From Auanema rhodensis (lineage: Eukaryota > Nematoda > Chromadorea > Rhabditida > Rhabditidae): DNA of 64,000 nucleotides. Location of the stretch: assembly GCA_964057225.1 (NCBI GenBank), contig OZ059898.1, positions 19,879,267 to 19,943,266 of the forward strand, written 5' to 3'. Positions 1-10,972 of this stretch are shown piece by piece (position 1 is the first letter of the stretch; the number at the start of each line of letters is the position of its first letter). The translations under genes were made by a program, and so were the position numbers. The notes below the pieces were generated by a model. It did no database searches, was not told where the DNA came from, and was given only the letters and a program-made list of their open reading frames with translations.

Positions 1-356
1 AATTAATTTTTTCGTTGAATAACATTGTCCATCGTCTTTGCCTTAAAAAAAGAATTCAAAAACATCTACTTTTTGTGCAATTATTCTAAAATTTTTCGGG
101 AAAATTTTTGTCAAAATGTTTTTGGAAGCAATGTTGAGTGTACATGGAAACTCAAAATACACTAATGCATCATTTTTCAAACGATCATAACTAATTTTTG
201 TATCAAGCGTTTCTCAATGTAGTATAGTGCATTCGATGCGGATTTTTAAGCTGCATCGATCTGTGTTATCAGATTTGCGCTAGCTTAAAAATGCACCGAG
301 ATATCAAGTGATAAAAGTTCACACTTATATCCTCGATTTTCACCCTGAAGAATTAA
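1..356 (-). repeat. SatA 351-bp satellite, single inverted monomer at left edge
   Basis: Read on the minus strand, this stretch is one full SatA monomer: the T-rich tract, the CGATGGACAATG segment, the CCATGTACACTCAAC segment and the GCGCAAATCTGATAACACAG segment all appear in the same order as in the array right of 10622. It is truncated at the window edge and at the junction with SatB, giving about one unit plus 5 bp. It is fairly divergent: for example it has TTTTATCACTTGATATC where most right-hand units have TTATATCAGTTGATATC. It is probably the end of a larger minus-strand SatA array lying outside the window. No gene is visible. Confidence 0.95.
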
Positions 357-365
357 ATTATGAGA
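350..365. other. Left SatA/SatB junction
   Basis: SatA (minus) can be followed through CACCCTGAAGAATTAA, ending at 356. From about 357-358 the sequence reads ATTATGAGATTTTTC, which is the SatB monomer (CTTTTTATGAGATTTTTC in internal units). The switch is abrupt, with no transposon end or spacer and at most a few bases of AT microhomology. In SatA plus-strand coordinates the break lies just beside TTAATTCTTCAGGG, next to the motif that SatA and SatB share. Confidence 0.85.
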
Positions 366-919
366 TTTTTCATCATCTTACAACAAATTCATTTAAATCT
401 AACATGAATTGTTTTTTCGTTTTAAAAAGCATTGAATTTCATTGTTTCTGGTAATATTGGATTTGATTATTGCTTCGCTTGTTTTAAGATTTTGCTTCTG
501 CATGTCCTGTGTTTACTGCTCTAGCTGGTTTTCACTTTTTATGAGATTTTTCATCATCTTACAACAAATTCATTTAAATCTAACATGAATCACTTTTTCG
601 TTTTAAAAAGCATTGAATTTCATTGTTTCTTGTAATATTGGATTTGATTATTGCTTCCTTTGTTTTAAGATTTTGCTTCTGCATAGCTTCAGTGCTCTAG
701 CTGGTTTTCACTTTTTATGAGATTTTTCATCATCTTACAACAAATTCATTTAAATCTAACATGAATTATTTTTTCGTTTTAAAAAGCATTGAATTTCATT
801 GTTTCTTGTAATATTGGATTTGATTATTGCTTCGTTTGTTTTAAGATTTTGCTTCTGCATAGCTTCAGTGCTCTAGCTGGTTTTCCATTTTTATGAGATT
901 TTTCATCATCTTACAAGAA

Positions 920-931
920 ATTCAATTGAAT
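920..931. other. SatB 12-bp perfect palindrome variant
   Basis: Some SatB monomers carry ATTCAATTGAAT, a perfect 12-bp palindrome, preceded by ACAAGAA. The commoner version at the same place is ACAAATTCATTTAAATC, which contains the 8-bp palindrome ATTTAAAT and a 6-bp dyad ATTCAT/ATGAAT (387-392 with 404-409 in the first unit). The palindrome version recurs, for example near 1630, 1997, 2712, 3807, 5927, 7367, 8447, 9167 and 9527, in both arms. The two versions therefore existed before the arms diverged or have been exchanged between them. Confidence 0.75.
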
Positions 932-3900
932 CTAACATGAATTATTTTTTCGTTTTAAAAAGCACTGAATTTCATTGTTTCTTGTAATATTGGATTTGAT
1001 TATTGCTTTGTTAGCTTTAAGATTTTTGCTACTACATGTGCTGTGTTTACTGCTCTAGCTGGTTTTCACTTTTTATGAGATTTTTCATCATCTTACAACA
1101 AATTCATTTAAATCTAACATGAATTATTTTTTCGTTTTAAAAAGCATTGAATTTCATTGTTTCTTGTAATATTGGATTTGATTATTGCTTCGTTTGTTTT
1201 AAGATTTTGCTCCTGCATAGCTTCAGTGCTCTAGCTGGTTTTCACTTTTTATGAGATTTTTCATCATCTTACAACAAATTCATTTAAATCTAACATGAAT
1301 TATTTTTTCGTTTTAAAAAGCATTGAATTTCATTGTTTCTTGAAATATTGGATTTGATTATTGCTTCGTTAGCTTTAAAATTTTTGCTACTACATGTCCT
1401 GTGCTTACTGCTCTAGCTGGTTTTCACTTTTTATGAGATTTTTCATCATCTTACAACAAATTCATTTAAATCTAACATGAATTATTTTTTCGTTTTAAAA
1501 AGCATTGAATTTCATTGTTTCTTGTAATATTGGATTTGATTTTTGCTTCGTTTGTTTTAAGATTTTGCTTTTGCATAGCTTCAGTGCTCTAGCTGGTTTT
1601 CCATTTTTATGAGATTTTTCATCATCTTACAAGAAATTCAATTGAATCTAACATGAATTATTTTTTTGTTTTAAAAAGCACTGAATTTCATTGTTTCTTG
1701 TAATATTGGATTTGATTATTGCTTTGTTAGCTTCAAGATTTTTGCTACTACATGTGCTGTGTTTACTGCTCTAGCTGGTTTTCACTTTTTATGAGATTTT
1801 TCATCATCTTACAACAAATTCATTTAAATCTAACATGAATTATTTTTTTGTTTGAAAAAGCATTGAATTTCATTGTTTCTTGTAATATTGGATTTGATTA
1901 TTGCTTCGTTTGTTTTAAGATTTTGCTTCTGCATGTCCTGTGTTTACTGCTCTAGCTGGTTTTCACTTTTTATGAGATTTTTCATCATCTTACAAGAAAT
2001 TCAATTGAATCTAACATGAATTATTTTTTCGTTTCAAAAAGCATTGAATTTCATTGTTTCTTATAATATTGGATTTGATTATTGCTTCGTTTGTTTTAAG
2101 ATTTTGCTTCTGCATGTCCTGTGTTTACTGCTCTAGCTGGTTTTCACTTTTTATGAGATTTTTCATCATCTTACAACAAATTCATTTAAATCTAACATGA
2201 ATTATTTTTTCGTTTTAAAAAACATTGAATTTCATTGTTTCTTGTAATATTGGATTTGATTATTGCTTCGTTTGTTTTAAGATTTTGCTTCTGCATGTCC
2301 TGTGTTTACTGCTCTAGCTGGTTTTCACTTTTTATGAGATTTTTCATCATCTTACAACAAATTCATTTAAATCTAACATGAATTATTTTTTCGTTTTAAA
2401 AAGCATTGAATTTCATTGTTTCTTGTAATATTGGATTTGATTATTGCTTAGTTTGTTTTAAGATTTTGCTTCTGCATAGCTTCAGTGCTCTAGCTGGTTT
2501 TCACTTTTTATGAGATTTTTCATCATCTTACAACAAATTCATTTAAATCTAACATGAATTATTTTTTCGTTTGAAAAAGCATTGAATTTCATTGTTTCTT
2601 GTAATATTGGATTTGATTATTGCTTCGTTTGTTTTAAGATTTTGCTTCTGCATAGCTTCAGTGCTCTAGCTGGTTTTCCATTTTTATGAGATTTTTCATC
2701 ATCTTACAAGAAATTCAATTGAATCTAACATGAATTATTTTTTCGTTTTAAAAAGCACTGAATTTCATTGTTTCTTGTAATATTGGATTTGATTATTGCT
2801 TTGTTAGCTTTAAGATTTTTGCTACTACATGTGCTGTGTTTACTGCTCTAGCTGGTTTTCACTTTTTATGAGATTTTTCATCATCTTACAACAAATTCAT
2901 TTAAATCTAACATGAATTACTTTTTCGTTTGAAAAAGCATTGAATTTCATTGTTTCTTGTAATATTGGATTTGATTATTGCTTCGTTTGTTTTAAGATTT
3001 TGCTTCTGCATGTCCTGTGTTTACTGCTCTAGCTGGTTTTCACTTTTTATGAGATTTTTCATCATCTTACAACAAATTCATTTAAATCTAACATGAATTA
3101 TTTTTTCGTTTTAAAAAGCATTGAATTTCATTGTTTCTTGTAATATTGGATTTCATTATTGCTTTGTTAGCTTTAAACTTTTTGCTACTACATGTCCTGT
3201 GTTTACTGCTCTAGCTGGTTTTCACTTTTTATGAGATTTTTCATCATCTTACAACAAATTCATTTAAATCTAACATGAATTATTTTTTCGTTTTAAAAAG
3301 CATTGAATTTCATTGTTTCTTGTAATATTGGATTTCATTATTGCTTTGTTAGCTTTAAAATTTTTGCTACTACATGTCCTGTGTTTACTGCACTAGCTGG
3401 TTTTCACTTTTTATGAGATTTTTCATCATCTTACAACAAATTCATTTAAATCTAACATGAATTATTTTCTCGTTTTAAAAAGCATTGAATTTCATTGTTT
3501 CTTGTAATATTGGATTTGATTACTGCTTCTTTAGCTTTAAAATTTTTGCTACTACATGTCTTGTGTTTACTGCTCTAGCTGGTTTTCACTTTTTATGAGA
3601 TTTTTCATCATCTTACAACAAATTCATTTAAATCTAACATGAATTATTTTCTCGTTTTAAAAAGCATTGAATTTCATTGTTTCTTGTAATATTGGATTTG
3701 ATTATTGCTTCGTTTGTTTTAAGATTTTGCTTCTGCATGTCCTGTGTTTACTGCTCTAGCTGGTTTTCACTTTTTATGAGATTTTTCATCATCTTACAAG
3801 AAATTCAATTGAATCTAACATGAATTATTTTTTCGTTTGAAAAAGCATTGAATTTCATTGTTTCTTGTAATATTGGATTTGATTATTGCTTTGTTAGCTT

Positions 3901-3957
3901 TAAAATTTTTGCTACTACATGTCCTGTGTTTACTGCTCTAGCTGGTTTTCACTTTTT

Positions 3958-5209
3958 ATGAGATTTTTCATCATCTTACAACAAATTCATTTAAATCTAA
4001 CATGAATTGTTTTTTCGTTTTGAAAAGCATTGAATTTCATTGTTTCTGGTAATATTTGATTTGATTATTGCTTCGTTTGTTTTAAGATTTTGCTTCTGCA
4101 TGTCCTGTGTTTACTGCTCTAGCTGGTTTTCACTTTTTATGAGATTTTTCATCATCTTACAACAAATTCATTTAAATCTAACATGAATTACTTTTTCGTT
4201 TTAAAAAGCATTGAATTTCATTGTTTCTTGTAATATTGGATTTGATTATTGCTTCGTTTGTTTTAAGATTTTGCTTCTGCATAGCTTCAGTGCTCTAGCT
4301 GGTTTTCACTTTTTATGAGATTTTTCATCATCTTACAACAAATTCATTTAAATCTAACATGAATTATTTTTTCGTTTTAAAAAGCATTGAATTTCATTGT
4401 TTCTTGTAATATTGGATTTGATTATTGCTTCGTTTGTTTTAAGATTTTGCTTCTGCATGTCCTGTGTTTACTGCTCTAGCTGGTTTTCACTTTTTATGAG
4501 ATTTTTCATCATCTTACAACAAATTCATTTAAATCTAACATGAATTACTTTTTCGTTTTAAAAAGCATTGAATTTCATTGTTTCTTGTAATATTGGATTT
4601 GATTATTGCTTCGTTTGTTTTAAGATTTTGCTTCTGCATAGCTTCAGTGCTCTAGCTGGTTTTCACTTTTTATGAGATTTTTCATCATCTTACAACAAAT
4701 TCATTTAAATCTAACATGAATTACTTTTTCGTTTTAAAAAGCATTGAATTTCATTGTTTCTGGTAATATTGGATTTGATTATTGCTTCGTTTGTTTTAAG
4801 ATTTTGCTTCTGCATGTCCTGTGTTTACTGCTCTAGCTGGTTTTCACTTTTTATGAGATTTTTCATCATCTTACAACAAATTCATTTAAATCTAACATGA
4901 ATTACTTTTTCGTTTTAAAAAGCATTGAATTTCATTGTTTCTTGTAATATTGGATTTGATTATTGCTTCGTTTGTTTTAAGATTTTGCTTCTGCATAGCT
5001 TCAGTGCTCTAGCTGGTTTTCACTTTTTATGAGATTTTTCATCATCTTACAACAAATTCATTTAAATCTAACATGAATTATTTTTTCGTTTTAAAAAGCA
5101 TTGAATTTCATTGTTTCTTGTAATATTGGATTTGATTATTGCTTCGTTTGTTTTAAGATTTTGCTTCTGCATGTCCTGTGTTTACTGCTCTAGCTGGTTT
5201 TCACTTTTT
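3958..5209 (-). repeat. SatB alpha/beta 357-bp dimeric HOR, left arm
   Basis: Monomer lengths alternate 181, 176, 181, 176, 181, 176, 181 over seven units, so the local repeat is an alpha-beta dimer of 357 bp. The difference is a block substitution just before CTCTAGCTGG: TGTCCTGTGTTTACTG in alpha against TAGCTTCAGTG in beta. The same alternation appears reverse-complemented near 5990-7080 and 7425-8150. A 357-bp dimer is close to the 351-bp SatA monomer and to two nucleosome repeats; any functional reading of that is inference. Confidence 0.8.
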
Positions 5210-5572
5210 ATGAGATTTTTCATCATCTTACAACAAATTCATTTAAATCTAACATGAATTATTTTTTCGTTTTAAAAAGCATTGAATTTCATTGTTTCTT
5301 GTAATATTGGATTTGATTATTGCTTCGTTTGTTTTAAGATTTTGCTTCTGCATGTCCTGTGTTTACTGCTCTAGCTGGTTTTCACTTTTTATGAGATTTT
5401 TCATCATCTTACAACAAATTCATTTAAATCTAACATGAATTATTTTTTCGTTTTAAAAAGCATTGAATTTCATTGTTTCTTGTAATATTGGATTTCATTA
5501 TTGCTTTGTTAGCTTTAAAATTTTTGCTACTACATGTCCTGTGTTTACTGCACTAGCTGGTTTTCACTTTTT

Positions 5573-5792
5573 ATGAGATTTTTCATCATCTTACAACAAA
5601 TTCATTTAAATCTAACATGAATTATTTTCTCGTTTTAAAAAGCATTGAATTTCATTGTTTCTTGTAATATTGGATTTGATTATTGCTTCGTATTGCTTTG
5701 TTCATTTCTCTTATTTTTATTACTATTTGAAACGAAAAAATAGTTCATATTAGATTCAAATGAATTTGTTGCAAGATGATGAAAAATCTCAT
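5573..5792. other. Inner dyad of the SatB inversion (hairpin-capable)
   Basis: The last left-arm monomer segment, 5573-5636, is an imperfect reverse complement of 5729-5792, the first right-arm segment. They are separated by about 92 nt, with the axis near 5682.5. The right copy is unusually divergent (ATAGTTCATATTAGATTC and TTGTTGCAAG instead of ATAATTCATGTTAGATTT and TTGTTGTAAG). This is the point where satellite orientation flips. It could be a genuine inversion breakpoint or a fold-back assembly junction; the divergence of the arms argues against a fresh sequencing fold-back. Confidence 0.8.
5691..5726. other. Central spacer at orientation switch
   Basis: After ATTATTGCTTCG (end at 5690) the sequence repeats TATTGCTT with a gamma-like ending (TATTGCTTTGTT), then runs through CATTTCTCTTATTTTTATTA, which I cannot align to SatA or SatB. 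Recognisable reverse-oriented SatB resumes at about 5727. It is the only segment of the window that neither satellite explains. The short direct repeat TATTGCTT at 5681 and 5691 would fit a replication-slippage or microhomology-mediated join. An open frame at 5680-5886 on the minus strand crosses it, but nothing suggests that it is coding. Confidence 0.7.
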
Positions 5793-7260
5793 AAAAATGG
5801 AAAACCAGCTGGAGCACTGAAGCTATGCAGAAGCAAAATCTTAAAACAAACGAAGCAATAATCAAATCCAATATTACAAGAAACAATGAAATTCAATGCT
5901 TTTTCAAACGAAAAAATAATTCATGTTAGATTCAATTGAATTTCTTGTAAGATGATGAAAAATCTCATAAAAAGTGAAAACCAGCTAGAGCAGTAAACAC
6001 AGGACATGCAGAAGCAAAATCTTAAAACAAACGAAGCAATAATCAAATCCAATATTACAAGAAACAATGAAATTCAATGCTTTTCAAAACGAAAAAACAA
6101 TTCATGTTAGATTTAAATGAATTTGTTGTAAGATGATGAAAAATCTCATAAAAAGTGAAAACCAGCTAGAGCACTGAAGCTATGCAGAAGCAAAATCTTA
6201 AAACAAACGAAGCAATAATCAAATCCAATATTACAAGAAACAATGAAATTCAATGCTTTTTAAAACGAAAAAATAATTCATGTTAGATTTAAATGAATTT
6301 GTTGTAAGATGATGAAAAATCTCATAAAAAGTGAAAACCAGCTAGAGCAGTAAACACAGGACATGCAGAAGCAAAATCTTAAAACAAACGAAGCAATAAT
6401 CAAATCCAATATTACAAGAAACAATGAAATTCAATGCTTTTTAAAACGAAAAAATAATTCATGTTAGATTTAAATGAATTTGTTGTAAGATGATGAAAAA
6501 TCTCATAAAAAGTGAAAACCAGCTAGAGCACTGAAGCTATGCAGAAGCAAAATCTTAAAACAAACGAAGCAATAATCAAATCCAATATTACAAGAAACAA
6601 TGAAATTCAATGCTTTTTAAAACGAAAAAGTAATTCATGTTAGATTTAAATGAATTTGTTGTAAGATGATGAAAAATCTCATAAAAAGTGAAAACCAGCT
6701 AGAGCAGTAAACACAGGACATGCAGAAGCAAAATCTTAAAACAAACGAAGCAATAATCAAATCCAATATTACAAGAAACAATGAAATTCAATGCTTTTTA
6801 AAACGAAAAAATAATTCATGTTAGATTTAAATGAATTTGTTGTAAGATGATGAAAAATCTCATAAAAAGTGAAAACCAGCTAGAGCACTGAAGCTATGCA
6901 GAAGCAAAATCTTAAAACAAACGAAGCAATAATCAAATCCAATATTACAAGAAACAATGAAATTCAATGCTTTTTAAAACGAAAAAGTAATTCATGTTAG
7001 ATTTAAATGAATTTGTTGTAAGATGATGAAAAATCTCATAAAAAGTGAAAACCAGCTAGAGCAGTAAACACAGGACATGCAGAAGCAAAATCTTAAAACA
7101 AACGAAGCAATAATCAAATCCAATATTACCAGAAACAATGAAATTCAATGCTTTTCAAAACGAAAAAACAATTCATGTTAGATTTAAATGAATTTGTTGT
7201 AAGATGATGAAAAATCTCATAAAAAGTGAAAACCAGCTAGAGCAGTAAACACAGGACATG

Positions 7261-9420
7261 TAGTAGCAAAAATTTTAAAGCTAACAAAGCAATAATCAAA
7301 TCCAATATTACAAGAAACAATGAAATTCAATGCTTTTTCAAACGAAAAAATAATTCATGTTAGATTCAATTGAATTTCTTGTAAGATGATGAAAAATCTC
7401 ATAAAAAGTGAAAACCAGCTAGAGCAGTAAACACAGGACATGCAGAAGCAAAATCTTAAAACAAACGAAGCAATAATCAAATCCAATATTACAAGAAACA
7501 ATGAAATTCAATGCTTTTCAAAACGAAAAAACAATTCATGTTAGATTTAAATGAATTTGTTGTAAGATGATGAAAAATCTCATAAAAAGTGAAAACCAGC
7601 TAGAGCACTGAAGCTATGCAGAAGCAAAATCTTAAAACAAACGAAGCAATAATCAAATCCAATATTACAAGAAACAATGAAATTCAATGCTTTTTAAAAC
7701 GAAAAAGTAATTCATGTTAGATTTAAATGAATTTGTTGTAAGATGATGAAAAATCTCATAAAAAGTGAAAACCAGCTAGAGCAGTAAACACAGGACATGC
7801 AGAAGCAAAATCTTAAAACAAACGAAGCAATAATCAAATCCAATATTACCAGAAACAATGAAATTCAATGCTTTTTAAAACGAAAAAATAATTCATGTTA
7901 GATTTAAATGAATTTGTTGTAAGATGATGAAAAATCTCATAAAAAGTGAAAACCAGCTAGAGCACTGAAGCTATGCAGAAGCAAAATCTTAAAACAAACG
8001 AAGCAATAATCAAATCCAATATTACAAGAAACAATGAAATTCAATGCTTTTTAAAACGAAAAAGTAATTCATGTTAGATTTAAATGAATTTGTTGTAAGA
8101 TGATGAAAAATCTCATAAAAAGTGAAAACCAGCTAGAGCAGTAAACACAGGACATGCAGAAGCAAAATCTTAAAACAAACGAAGCAATAATCAAATCAAA
8201 TATTACCAGAAACAATGAAATTCAATGCTTTTCAAAACGAAAAAACAATTCATGTTAGATTTAAATGAATTTGTTGTAAGATGATGAAAAATCTCATAAA
8301 AAGTGAAAACCAGCTAGAGCAGTAAACACAGGACATGTAGTAGCAAAAATTTTAAAGCTAACAAAGCAATAATCAAATCCAATATTACAAGAAACAATGA
8401 AATTCAATGCTTTTTCAAACGAAAAAATAATTCATGTTAGATTCAATTGAATTTCTTGTAAGATGATGAAAAATCTCATAAAAAGTGAAAACCAGCTAGA
8501 GCAGTAAACACAGGACATGCAGAAGCAAAATCTTAAAACAAACGAAGCAATAATCAAATCCAATATTACAAGAAACAATGAAATTCAATGCTTTTTAAAA
8601 CGAAAAAATAATTCATGTTAGATTTAAATGAATTTGTTGTAAGATGATGAAAAATCTCATAAAAAGTGAAAACCAGCTAGAGCACTGAAGCTATGCAGAA
8701 GCAAAATCTTAAAACAAACGAAGCAATAATCAAATCCAATATTACAAGAAACAATGAAATTCAATGCTTTTTAAAACGAAAAAGTAATTCATGTTAGATT
8801 TAAATGAATTTGTTGTAAGATGATGAAAAATCTCATAAAAAGTGAAAACCAGCTAGAGCAGTAAACACAGGACATGCAGAAGCAAAATCTTATAACAAAC
8901 GAAGCAATAATCAAATCCAATATTACCAGAAACAATTAAATTCAATGCTTTTCAAAACGAAAAAACAATTCATGTTAGATTTAAATGAATTTGTTGTAAG
9001 ATGATGAAAAATCTCATAAAAAGTGAAAACCAGCTAGAGCAGTAAACACAGGACATGCAGAAGCAAAATCTTAAAACAAACGAAGCAATAATCAAATCCA
9101 ATATTACAAAAAACAATGAAATTCAATGCTTTTTCAAACGAAAAAATAATTCATGTTAGATTCAATTGAATTTCTTGTAAGATGATGAAAAATCTCATAA
9201 AAAGTGAAAACCAGCTAGAGCAGTAAACACAGGACATGCAGAAGCAAAATCTTATAACAAACGAAGCAATAATCAAATCCAATATTACCAGAAACAATTA
9301 AATTCAATGCTTTTCAAAACGAAAAAACAATTCATGTTAGATTTAAATGAATTTGTTGTAAGATGATGAAAAATCTCATAAAAAGTGAAAACCAGCTAGA
9401 GCAGTAAACACAGGACATGT
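7261..9420 (+). repeat. SatB hexameric HOR, about 1080 bp, two copies
   Basis: The gamma marker TAGTAGCAAAAATTTTAAAGC occurs at 7261, 8338 and 9420, giving spacings of 1077 and 1082 bp, or six monomers each. The class order is gamma-alpha-beta-alpha-beta-alpha in the first copy and gamma-alpha-beta-alpha-alpha-alpha in the second; the beta-to-alpha change explains the 5-bp length difference. In the second copy, a pair of linked variants (CTTATAACAAACG and ACAATTAAATTC) appears twice about 360 bp apart (near 8890-8937 and 9250-9300), marking a recent dimer duplication. Confidence 0.75.
7337..7356 (+). other. SatB copy of the 20-nt motif shared with SatA
   Basis: TTCAAACGAAAAAATAATTC in SatB corresponds to TTCAACGAAAAAATTAATTC in SatA (10750-10769): the same length and the same CGAAAAAA core, with one compensating A and T indel. 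Nothing else in the two monomers aligns convincingly by eye. In most SatB units the 5' part reads TTTAAAACG instead of TTCAAACG. The meaning is unknown; it could be a protein-binding site kept in both families or a coincidence of AT-rich sequence. Confidence 0.5.
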
Positions 9421-9720
9421 AGTAGCAAAAATTTTAAAGCTAACAAAGCAATAATCAAATCCAATATTACAAGAAACAATGAAATTCAATGCTTTTTCAA
9501 ACGAAAAAATAATTCATGTTAGATTCAATTGAATTTCTTGTAAGATGATGAAAAATCTCATAAAAAGTGAAAACCAGCTAGAGCAGTAAACACAGGACAT
9601 GCAGAAGCAAAATCTTAAAACAAACGAAGCAATAATCAAATCCAATATTACAAGAAACAATGAAATTCAATGCTTTTTAAAACGAAAAAATAATTCATGT
9701 TAGATTTAAATGAATTTGTT

Positions 9721-10620
9721 ATAAGATGATGAAAAATCTCATAAAGAGTGAAAACCAGCTAGAGCAGTAAACACAGAAAATGTAGTAGCACAAATTTTAA
9801 AGCTAACAAAGCAATAATCAAATCCAATATTACAAGAAACAATGAAATTCAATGTTTTTTAAAACAAAAAAATAATTCATGTTAGATTTAAATGAATTTG
9901 TTGTAAGATGATGAAAAATCTCATAAAAAGTGAAAACCAGCTAGAGCACTGAAGCTATGCAGAAGCAAAATCTTGAAACAAACGAAGCAATAATCAAATC
10001 CAATATTACAAGAAACAATGAAATTCAATGCTTTTTAAAACGAAAAAATAATTCATGTTAGATTTAAATGAATTTGTTGTAAGATGATGAAAAATCTCAT
10101 AAAAAGTGAAAACCAGCTAGAGCAGTAAACACAGGACATGCAGAAGCAAAATCTTAAAACAAACGAAGCAATAATCAAATCCAATATTACAAGAAACAAT
10201 GAAATTCAATGCTTTTTAAAACGAAAAAATAATTCATGTTAGATTTAAATGAATTTGTTATAAGATGATGAAAAATCTCATAAAGAGTGAAAACCAGCTA
10301 GAGCAGTAAACACAGAAAATGTAGTAGCACAAATTTTAAAGCTAACAAAGCAATAATCAAATCCAATATTACAAGAAACAATGAAATTCAATGTTTTTTA
10401 AAACGAAAAAATAATTCATGTTAGATTTAAATGAATTTGTTGTAAGATGATGAAAAATCTCATAAAAAGTGAAAACCAGCTAGAGCACTGAAGCTATGCA
10501 GAAGCAAAATCTTGAAACAAACGAAGCAATAATCAAATCCAATATTACAAGAAACAATGAAATTCAATGCTTTTTAAAACGAAAAAATAATTCATGTTAG
10601 ATTTAAATGAATTTGTTGTA
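9721..10620 (+). repeat. SatB 539-bp trimer duplication at right edge of the island
   Basis: The private changes TTGTTATAAG, CATAAAGAGTG and CACAGAAAATGTAGTAGCAC appear together near 9718-9790 and again near 10257-10330, exactly 539 bp apart (three monomers). The second copy abuts the SatB/SatA junction, so the outermost SatB units were amplified as a block. Confidence 0.8.
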
Positions 10621-10628
10621 ACATGTAC
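10614..10628. other. Right SatB/SatA junction
   Basis: SatB runs to TTTGTTGTAA (10621), where an internal unit would continue with GATGATG. The sequence instead continues with CATGTACACTCAAC, the SatA segment that follows TTTC in internal units. The join is abrupt. It lies about 141 nt away, within the SatA monomer, from the phase of the left SatA/SatB junction at 356, so the two junctions are not copies of one event. Confidence 0.85.
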
Positions 10629-10749
10629 ACTCAACATTGCTTCCAAAAACATTTTGACAAAAATTTTTTCGAAAAATTTCAAAATAATTTCGCAAAAAGT
10701 AAATGTTTTTAGATTTCTTTTTTCAAGGCAAAGACGATGGACAATGTTA

Positions 10750-10769
10750 TTCAACGAAAAAATTAATTC
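10750..10769 (+). other. SatA copy of the 20-nt motif shared with SatB
   Basis: TTCAACGAAAAAATTAATTC lies just before TTCAGGGTGAAAATCGAGG in nearly every SatA monomer; the A1 class changes it to TTCAACAAAAAAATTA. It matches a 20-nt SatB segment apart from two compensating single-base indels. It sits next to the phase at which SatA is broken at the left SatA/SatB junction (356). Confidence 0.5.
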
Positions 10770-10972
10770 TTCAGGGTGAAAATCGAGGATATAAGTTTGA
10801 ACTTATATCAGTTGATATCTCGGTGCATTTTTAAGCTACCGCAAATCTGATAACACAGATCGACGCAGCTTAAAAATCCGCATCGAATACACTATACTAC
10901 ATTGAGAAACGCTTGATACAAAAATTAGTTATGATCGTTTGAAAAATGATGCATTAGTGTATGTTGAGTTTC

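Larger units (their letters stand above)
357..5690 (-). repeat. SatB satellite array, left arm (about 30 monomers)
   Basis: Tandem monomers begin with ATGAGATTTTTCATC at 360, 541, 717, 893, 1075, 1251, 1433, 1609, 1791, 1972, 2153, 2334, 2510, 2686, 2868, 3049, 3231, 3413, 3595, 3776, 3958, 4139, 4315, 4496, 4672, 4853, 5029, 5210, 5391 and 5573 (the last is cut at 5690). Three length classes recur. Alpha is 181 bp (GCTTCTGCATGTCCTGTG). Beta is 176 bp (GCATAGCTTCAGTGC). Gamma is 182 bp (TTAGCTTTAA with GCTACTACATG). All share a body containing CATTGAATTTCATTG and CTCTAGCTGGTTTTC. The orientation is called minus because the same sequence appears reverse-complemented in 5727-10621. No coding signal is seen. 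Confidence 0.97.
5727..10621 (+). repeat. SatB satellite array, right arm (about 27 monomers)
   Basis: These are the same SatB monomers in the opposite orientation, recognised by GTGAAAACCAGCTAGAGCA, CAATGAAATTCAATGC and AACGAAAAAATAATTCATG. Outward from the centre the classes run approximately beta, alpha, beta, alpha, beta, alpha, beta, alpha, gamma, alpha, beta, alpha, beta, alpha, gamma, alpha, beta, alpha, alpha, alpha, gamma, alpha, gamma', beta, alpha, gamma', beta. The arm is about 440 bp shorter than the left arm. No gene is visible. Confidence 0.97.

Noticed and set aside
5573-5792. Inversion as a sequencing fold-back artefact
   Set aside because: Not excluded, but less likely: the inner arms differ at several sites, a spacer separates them, and left and right arms differ in monomer order and length, whereas a missed-adapter fold-back gives near-identical arms.
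5680-5886. 68-codon open frame on the minus strand across the inversion centre
   Set aside because: It is composed of SatB sequence plus the spacer, with no family resemblance, no conserved counterpart and no upstream signal that I can see. It is a chance frame.
357-10621. CRISPR-like regular repetition in SatB
   Set aside because: The whole 176-182-bp unit is repeated, with no short constant repeat separated by unique spacers, and the sequence is plainly eukaryotic satellite.
10545-10779. Overlapping open frames on both strands at the right SatB/SatA junction
   Set aside because: Both are made of the end of SatB and the start of SatA. They exist only because of the junction and have no independent support.
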